Origin: Lachnospiraceae bacterium UBA4317
Lineage (GTDB): Bacteria > Bacillota_A > Clostridia > Lachnospirales > Lachnospiraceae
Length of the DNA stretch: 5,585 nt
NCBI GenBank assembly: GCA_002394525.1
Contig: DGUF01000268.1
Coordinates: 1 to 5,585 of the forward strand
Direction of reading: 5' to 3'
Shown here: one piece after another, positions 1-3,131 of the stretch
Layout: each line of letters opens with the position of its first letter
Position numbering within the stretch: position 1 is the first letter of the stretch
Made by a program: the position numbers and the translations under genes
Notes under the pieces: model-generated
Told to the model about the DNA's origin: nothing
The model's database searches: none
Seen by the model: the letters and a program-made list of their open reading frames with translations, nothing else

Positions 1-70
1 CTGGGCCCGGATGCGGCTTTCGTTTTTTAATCACGCGCAGGGGCTGGATCCGGATGCGGCTTTCGTTTTT
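1..70. repeat. 27-bp direct repeat pair, 43-bp period
   Basis: Two copies lie at 1-27 and 44-70 and match at 25 of 27 positions; both contain GGATGCGGCTTTCG followed by at least five T. The only differences are adjacent, changing GGGCCC in the first copy to GGATCC in the second, so a 6-bp palindrome is kept. The 16-bp spacer is unrelated. On the plus strand each copy has a tiny CCG/CGG stem running into a T tract. That could be a weak terminator for a plus-strand gene ending outside the window, but the stem is too short to call. No open frame of interest crosses the segment. Confidence 0.7.
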
Positions 71-87
71 CCGGCCGGCCGCACCTC

Positions 88-119
88 AAAAAACCGGAAT
101 AGCCCCAAACATCCGCCGG
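88..119 (-). terminator. weak terminator-like stem with T6
   Basis: Read on the minus strand, CCGG (119-116) can pair with CCGG (97-94) across an 18-nt loop, and six T follow directly (93-88). The loop contains GGATGTTT, also present in the loop of the hairpin just upstream in the transcript at 130-160, so this may be a decayed relative. The stem is only 4 bp, so termination here is doubtful. Confidence 0.3.
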
Positions 120-129
120 ATCAATATGC

Positions 130-160
130 AAAAAAGCCCGGTTGAAACATCCTCACCGGC
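130..160 (-). terminator. Rho-independent terminator candidate
   Basis: On the minus strand CCGGT (159-155) pairs with ACCGG (142-138) around a 12-nt loop. One more G-C pair is possible past a bulged G, and a run of six T follows (135-130). It is the third hairpin after the hydrolase stop codon. The preceding GGAGTCAGC and the loop's GTTTCAA resemble the 35-bp units at 182-251, so it may be a diverged copy of them with a replaced stem. Confidence 0.5.
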
Positions 161-180
161 TCCGCGCTGACTCCGGCCGC

Positions 181-215
181 AAAAATGAGTCAGATTGAAA
201 CGTCCCTGTTGACTC
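181..215 (-). terminator. second hairpin plus T5 after the hydrolase gene
   Basis: On the minus strand GAGTCA/TGACTC arms (215-210 with 192-187) give a 6-bp stem, with a further G.T wobble possible. The loop is about 15 nt (CAGGGACGTTTCAAT). The T tract corresponds to A181-A185. The stem is not GC-rich, so by itself it would be a modest terminator. Confidence 0.45.
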
Positions 216-251
216 CAAAATGAGTCGGATCGAAACGTCCCTGCTGACTCA
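182..251. repeat. two tandem 35-bp hairpin units
   Basis: Units at 182-216 and 217-251 are directly abutting and differ at only four of 35 positions (A/G, T/C, T/C and the last base C/A). Each holds GAAACGTCCCTG between inverted arms GAGTC and GACTC, preceded by AAAAT on the plus strand. Differences inside the stems keep pairing: A-T in one unit is G.T in the other, and a G.T wobble becomes G-C. The second unit ends exactly one base before the hydrolase stop codon, so the array forms the immediate 3' flank of that gene. Confidence 0.85.
217..251 (-). terminator. first hairpin plus T4, abutting the hydrolase stop codon
   Basis: On the minus strand TGAGTCAG (251-244) pairs with CCGACTCA (228-221) through one G.T wobble, giving an 8-bp stem with a 15-nt loop and then TTTT (220-217). 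The stem begins at the base directly after the TAA of the hydrolase gene, so a terminating ribosome would cover it. This may explain why further copies lie downstream. Confidence 0.45.
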
Positions 252-1190
252 TTACTGGGTCAGTCTGCGCAGTTCGTAGAGGTCGGTCCTGCGGTGGGCC
301 AGGAGCGGCAGTTCCTGCCGGACCCGGTCCACATAGTCCAGGTCCAGGTCCACGACGCAGACCCCCTCTTTTTCATCCATCTGTGTGACAATGGTGCCCC
401 AGGGATCGACAACGATTGAGTGTCCCCAGGAGGTATAGGAGCTCTGCGGGTCCCGGGCGGGGGCCGTACCGATCACATAGCACTGGCTCTCGACGGCGCG
501 CTGGCGGAACATGAGCTCCCAGTGTGCAGGCCCTGTGGTCATATTGAAGGCCGCGGGGACCAGGATGACCTTCGCCCCGTCCTGGGCCATGAGGCGGGCA
601 GTCTCGGGGAAGCGGAAATCATAGCAGATGCAGAGGCCGATCCTGCCGAATTCCGTGTCAAAGCAGCCGATATGGTTCCCGGGCGTAAGGGTGTCGGATT
701 CTTTGAAATACTGGCCGCCTTTGACATCGATGTCAAAGAGGTGGGCTTTTCTGTGCTTTCCAATCTGTCTGCCCTGCCGGTCAAAGACATAGGCGGTGTT
801 GTAGATCCGGCCCTCCCCGTCCCGCTCGGGAATGCTGCCGGCGGCCAGATAGATCCCGTATTTTTTCGCGATCGCGGACAGGGCCTGCCAGGAGGGACCG
901 CCCTCGGGCTCCGCGTAGAGGGGGAAATTCGGGGTCTCATAGGGACAGGCGAACATCTCGGGCAGGGTGACCAGGTCCACGCCTTTTAAGTTGTCTGCCA
1001 AAAAAGCCTTTCCGTCGGCAGGCTTACTGTCTCCTCCGGCGCATCCAAAGTCCTGTGAGGCATGCCCGTCCAAGGGACGATCACTTTCGGAGGAGATCCT
1101 TCCTGTGGCCAGGATCTTTTCCAGCTGCTCTATATTTTTTTCTTTTTCCGTAAAAACCCTGGTCTGAAGGACGGCTGCTCTCAATTTCAT
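252..1190 (-). CDS. Nit2-like omega-amidase, carbon-nitrogen hydrolase superfamily
   Basis: A protein of 312 residues, probably cytosolic. The nitrilase-superfamily triad is visible: Glu78 in LPEMF, Lys148 in KAHLFD and Cys189 in GLCICYDFRFPE, plus the secondary Glu164. The segments HLFDIDV, TTGPAHWEL and the SPARD-like TAPARD match the Nit2 branch closely. Nit2 enzymes deaminate alpha-ketoglutaramate and alpha-ketosuccinamate, the keto-acid products of glutamine and asparagine transamination, releasing ammonia and 2-oxoglutarate or oxaloacetate; this substrate is inferred from family. Spacing Glu-Lys and Lys-Cys is as in human Nit2 (Glu43, Lys112, Cys153), but Glu78 sits 35 residues later because of extra sequence at about residues 29-66, rich in Gly, Ser, Asp and Ala. 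The start is the ATG at 1190, which has GAGGAG 9 nt upstream and begins the first beta strand (KLRAAVLQTRV). An upstream TTG at 1250 in frame lacks support. Probably cotranscribed with the DUF2232 gene 174 bp upstream. Confidence 0.9.
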   Translation of the reverse strand: MKLRAAVLQTRVFTEKEKNIEQLEKILATGRISSESDRPLDGHASQDFGCAGGDSKPADGKAFLADNLKGVDLVTLPEMFACPYETPNFPLYAEPEGGPSWQALSAIAKKYGIYLAAGSIPERDGEGRIYNTAYVFDRQGRQIGKHRKAHLFDIDVKGGQYFKESDTLTPGNHIGCFDTEFGRIGLCICYDFRFPETARLMAQDGAKVILVPAAFNMTTGPAHWELMFRQRAVESQCYVIGTAPARDPQSSYTSWGHSIVVDPWGTIVTQMDEKEGVCVVDLDLDYVDRVRQELPLLAHRRTDLYELRRLTQ

Positions 1191-1199
1191 AAAATTTTT

Positions 1200-1205
1200 C
1201 TCCTC
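1200..1205 (-). promoter_or_regulatory. Shine-Dalgarno site fixing the hydrolase start
   Basis: GAGGAG on the minus strand lies 9 nt before the ATG at 1190, with an A/T-only spacer (AAAAATTTT). It decides between this ATG and the in-frame TTG at 1250, which would add 20 residues unlike the family N-terminus. Confidence 0.8.
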
Positions 1206-1268
1206 AGAAACTTTTCTTCCGGTCTGCTCTTTCAGAATCTGTCTCCGCAAACAGGCAGGTCTGCCCGC

Positions 1269-1339
1269 CTCTGCGGAGCCGGGGAATCAAACCGGGATAC
1301 TCCACGGCACAGGTGGCTGTTCCACCCGCCTCCGCAGAG
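1269..1339 (-). other. possible 71-nt branched RNA structure between two genes
   Basis: In the gap between the DUF2232 stop and the hydrolase start, the minus strand has CTCTGCGGAG (1339-1330) and its exact complement CTCCGCAGAG (1278-1269), a 10-bp closing stem. Inside are GGTGG-AACAG-CCACC (1326-1312) and CCGG with a 9-nt loop and CCGG (1295-1279), the latter abutting the closing stem. No T tract follows, so it is not a standard terminator. The two arms also read as an 18-bp direct repeat at 16 of 18 positions (CCGCCTCTGCGGAGCCGG-like), because the core is nearly its own complement. A simple duplication could therefore create the fold. No known RNA family recognised. Confidence 0.4.
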
Positions 1340-1364
1340 CCGGAGTAATCCTTACCGCTCGCTG

Positions 1365-2372
1365 TCAAAAGGAGGAAGCGCGGCCCTGCTTTCTTTTTTT
1401 GTCCTGCTCGATCCTCTGCATCATTTTTCCGACGACCCAGTCGTGGAAGCCGGTCGAGATATAGGCGAATCCCAGGCCCATATAGACCGGGGCCAGCATG
1501 AAGAAGAGGGCCATGGCGATGACCGCGTTCAGCAGCCTCGAGCTCGGACCGAAGGCCCGCAGCAGAAAGAGGGCCGCGATAAAGCCGAAGCTGAGCAGGT
1601 ACATGTAGGCGCAGAGGCTGGCGACCTGGCCGACGGCCCGGATGATCTCCTGCCTGCCGGTCTGCTCCGGCATGGCCAGATAGCCGCTTCCGTAGATATA
1701 GAGGATCAGGGCCAGAAGCCCGGTCCAGCGGGGCGGATAATAGGAACTGACCGGCATGGGCTTCTGGATCGGGAAGCGGAGGCGGCGCAGGATCAGGAGG
1801 CTGAGCTGGCAGACGATGAAGCCCTGGACGGCCCCCATAAAGATCATGGAGACGATGAACATGCGAAGGATCGTGTCCGGCCGCAGCAGCATATTGATCG
1901 CTTCGACCTGGCGGGGGTCCACATTGGATCCCATGGAGCTGATGATCTCCTGCATGCCCTTCTGCATCTCGGCCACATCCTGGCTGAGGTTGAAGCCAAA
2001 GAGGGAGGCCAGCACCACCGTGCTCAGGACATTGGCAATGACACTGAGCCCCATGACCAGGATCATGGTTTTGGTCGGATCCCGCTTCGCATGGATGCAG
2101 CTGCCGTAGACCGCGCCGATAAAGGACTGGGTGATGGCATAGAAGGCGGAGGTCAGGATCCCGCAGAAAATGGAGATCAGGACCGTACAGACAAAGACCG
2201 GAATACTGTCCTTCCACCCGTATTTGGCAGAAAAGGCCACCATGGGAATGGGAAAGAGAAAGATAAAAGTGTCCTCCAGCATCCCGCCGGTCTGTCTGTT
2301 TAAGAGGAGCAGCACGCCGAAAACCGCGACGAGCAGGGCTCCAAAGGTCAGCTTCTGTGTATTTTCGTTCAT
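1365..2372 (-). CDS. DUF2232 / YybS-like polytopic membrane protein
   Basis: A protein of 335 residues that I place in the DUF2232 (YybS) family by its overall hydrophobic pattern and by N-terminal segments such as FLFPIPMVAFSAKYGWK; function in this family is not established. About eight or nine hydrophobic spans are visible, near residues 8-25, 32-48, 55-76, 80-95, 102-126, 168-195, 215-232, 246-272 and 280-303. A 40-residue polar segment between spans five and six (about 127-167) looks amphipathic, and the C-terminus is a short basic tail (KKRKQGR). There are no catalytic motifs. The start is the ATG at 2372 with AAGGA 6 nt upstream. In Bacillus and relatives yybS lies beside gdpP, rplI and the replicative helicase gene; here the downstream gene is an omega-amidase-like hydrolase instead. 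A promoter and long leader precede it, and copA upstream is separated by a terminator. Confidence 0.75.
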   Translation of the reverse strand: MNENTQKLTFGALLVAVFGVLLLLNRQTGGMLEDTFIFLFPIPMVAFSAKYGWKDSIPVFVCTVLISIFCGILTSAFYAITQSFIGAVYGSCIHAKRDPTKTMILVMGLSVIANVLSTVVLASLFGFNLSQDVAEMQKGMQEIISSMGSNVDPRQVEAINMLLRPDTILRMFIVSMIFMGAVQGFIVCQLSLLILRRLRFPIQKPMPVSSYYPPRWTGLLALILYIYGSGYLAMPEQTGRQEIIRAVGQVASLCAYMYLLSFGFIAALFLLRAFGPSSRLLNAVIAMALFFMLAPVYMGLGFAYISTGFHDWVVGKMMQRIEQDKKRKQGRASSF

Positions 2373-2402
2373 ATCGTTTCCTTTTTATTGTTCCCTTATT
2401 CC

Positions 2403-2543
2403 CCGGGCCTTCGTACCGCCCGGTCTTTTCGTGTTGGCAGGCGGCTTTGGCCTGCCGGTATCTTTTGCGCCGTCCGGCAGCTCTGGTCAGCCGGCAGGTC
2501 TGTGCCCCGGCCTCTTGGCCGGGATAAGGTTCCCGAAACTCTT
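2403..2543 (-). promoter_or_regulatory. structured 5' leader of the DUF2232 gene
   Basis: From a start expected near 2543, the transcript has about 170 nt before the ATG at 2372. Minus-strand stems in order are GGGA/TCCC (2534-2521), CCCGGCC-AAGA-GGCCGGG (2523-2506), CCTGCCGG (2498-2491) with CCGGCAGG (2458-2451), GGCAGGC-CAAAGCC-GCCTGCC (2456-2436) and CCGGGC/GCCCGG with a 9-nt loop (2423-2403). The third and fourth share GGCAGG, so only one can form at a time, as in a switching leader. None ends in a proper T tract, and the ribosome binding site at about 2379-2383 lies free in an A-rich stretch. No known riboswitch class was recognised. Confidence 0.45.
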
Positions 2544-2549
2544 TTAGCT

Positions 2550-2578
2550 ATTATAATTCCTCCCTCAAAGTCCCACAA
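2550..2578 (-). promoter_or_regulatory. sigma-A type promoter for the DUF2232 gene
   Basis: On the minus strand a perfect TATAAT (2555-2550) lies 17 bp downstream of TTGTGG (2578-2573), which matches the -35 consensus TTGACA only in its first three bases. Transcription would start near 2543 and run toward the gene. The -35 element lies two bases from the edge of the 25-bp repeat array, which therefore occupies the position where activator sites often lie. Confidence 0.65.
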
Positions 2579-2580
2579 CC

Positions 2581-2699
2581 GCTATCAGGCGCAAAAAGGC
2601 ACACAGCTGTCAGGTGCAAAAAGGCACACAGCTGTCAGGTGCAAAAAGGCGCACAGCTGTCAGGCGCAAAAAGGCGCACAGCTGTCAGGCGCAAAAAGG
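2581..2699. repeat. 25-bp tandem array, four full units plus a partial
   Basis: Units start at 2581, 2606, 2631 and 2656, and a 19-bp partial starts at 2681. The repeat can also be phased as GCRCACAGCTGTCAGGYGC plus A5 and G. In that phase the copies at 2599 and 2624 are identical with R=A, Y=T, and those at 2649 and 2674 are identical with R=G, Y=C. R and Y pair with each other in the dyad GCRC/GYGC, so the one change between copy types is compensated. Each unit also holds the 8-bp palindrome ACAGCTGT. The first unit has A instead of G at its fourth base and lacks the left arm of a dyad. There are no variable spacers, so it is not a CRISPR. More degenerate A-rich/ACACA text continues to about 2730. 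Confidence 0.9.
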
Positions 2700-2719
2700 G
2701 TTATGAAAAAGGACACACA

Positions 2720-2763
2720 CAGAAAAGGTACACGGCCCTTTCCCGGCTGTGCACCTTTTCCTG
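2720..2763 (-). terminator. terminator of copA, possibly bidirectional
   Basis: AAAAGGT (2723-2729) and ACCTTTT (2753-2759) form an outer 7-bp stem. After an A/C mismatch, CACGGCC (2731-2737) pairs with GGCTGTG (2745-2751) with one G.T, leaving a 7-nt loop. The arms extend by G2722-C2760, or by CAG/CTG with a bulge. On the minus strand the 3' arm ends in ACCTTTTCTG, and on the plus strand in ACCTTTTCC, so the T tract lies within the stem in both directions. It lies about 160 nt after the copA stop, with no other good stem nearer. Confidence 0.65.
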
Positions 2764-2780
2764 AATGATCGGTATTTAGA

Positions 2781-2852
2781 TGTTCACTTTTTAATGATCA
2801 CTTTTTAATAATCGCTTTTGAAATGATTGCTTTTTAAATGATCGCTTTTTAA
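2781..2852. repeat. 14-15 bp AT-rich tandem array in the copA 3' flank
   Basis: Five units of 14, 14, 15, 15 and 14 bp begin at 2781, 2795, 2809, 2824 and 2839, with consensus TGATCGCTTTTTAA on the plus strand (TTAAAAAGCGATCA in the copA transcript). Degenerate partial copies flank it at 2766-2780 and 2853-2858. Unit length alternates through one extra A. No frame stays open through it with a start codon, so it is not coding. Between it and the copA stop (2859-2921) there is only a small GCGGC-ATGG-GCCGC hairpin at 2872-2885 and nothing else recognised. Confidence 0.85.
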
Positions 2853-2921
2853 TGATCTCTGGCAGCCGTTTGCGGCATGGGCCGCCGGGGCAGCTGTTGA
2901 TCAGAATACAGGGCCCGCTTT

Positions 2922-3131
2922 TTACGCCACGCTGACGACCTCGTAGTCCTTGGCCTCGACGGCAGCCTTAAGGACATCATTGGCAACCTCGGCGTCCATG
3001 GATACGACGGCGGTGCCCTTCTCGTGGCTGACTTCTGCGGCGGTCACGCCCTCAACGGCCTCCAGGGCCTTTTTGACGGTCGCCTCGCAGTGGGGGCACA
3101 TCATTCCCTTGATCTCCATTGTCTTTGTCAT
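2922..3131 (-). CDS. possible separate CopZ-like copper chaperone from an internal copA start
   Basis: The last 69 codons of copA begin with an in-frame ATG at 3131 and read MTKTMEIKGMMCPHCEATVK, the size and start expected of a free-standing CopZ: an HMA fold with metal site MMCPHC and the terminal strand YEVVSV. An AAAGGAG lies 6 nt before this ATG, better than is needed inside a coding region. The same DNA could therefore give both a tethered C-terminal metal-binding domain and a soluble chaperone that hands Cu(I) to the pump. E. coli copA is known to yield a chaperone-like short product too, there from the N-terminus through frameshifting. The alternative is that a copA-copZ pair fused in frame and the site is a relic. 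Independent translation is inference. Confidence 0.4.
   Translation of the reverse strand: MTKTMEIKGMMCPHCEATVKKALEAVEGVTAAEVSHEKGTAVVSMDAEVANDVLKAAVEAKDYEVVSVA

Noticed and set aside
1..251. Insertion sequence or transposon end at the left edge.
   Set aside because: No transposase fragment, no paired terminal inverted repeats and no target duplication are visible; the repeats are short local duplications.
1191..1250. Upstream TTG start adding 20 residues to the hydrolase.
   Set aside because: The ATG at 1190 has GAGGAG at proper spacing and matches the family's N-terminal strand; the extension does not resemble the family.
1254..1266. Minus-strand GGGCAGACCTGCC resembles the B12 box of cobalamin riboswitches.
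   Set aside because: The match is one short self-complementary stretch with an inserted base, and the other conserved cores of that riboswitch are absent upstream. A similar CAGACCTGCC in the DUF2232 leader is likewise unsupported.
1273..1335. Minus-strand GGTTTGATTCC inside a GCGGAG/CTCCGC stem looked like a tRNA T arm and acceptor.
   Set aside because: Only about 63 nt lie between the arms, there is no anticodon arm or proper T stem, and no CCA follows.
1062..2303. Long plus-strand frame opposite the DUF2232 and hydrolase genes.
   Set aside because: Its product is His/Asp/Gly-rich with no recognisable domain, and both minus-strand genes are well supported.
2396..2578. Minus-strand 60-codon frame starting at TTG, as a leader peptide.
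   Set aside because: Its first third overlaps the promoter's -35 and -10 elements, no ribosome site precedes the TTG, and the composition is just translated GC hairpins.
2581..2699. CRISPR array.
   Set aside because: The 25-bp units abut with no unique spacers, and no cas gene is present.
2781..2852. Repeat peptide encoded by the 14-15 bp array.
   Set aside because: Unit lengths switch between 14 and 15, frames meet stops, and the nearest upstream ATG runs into TAA at the edge of the array.
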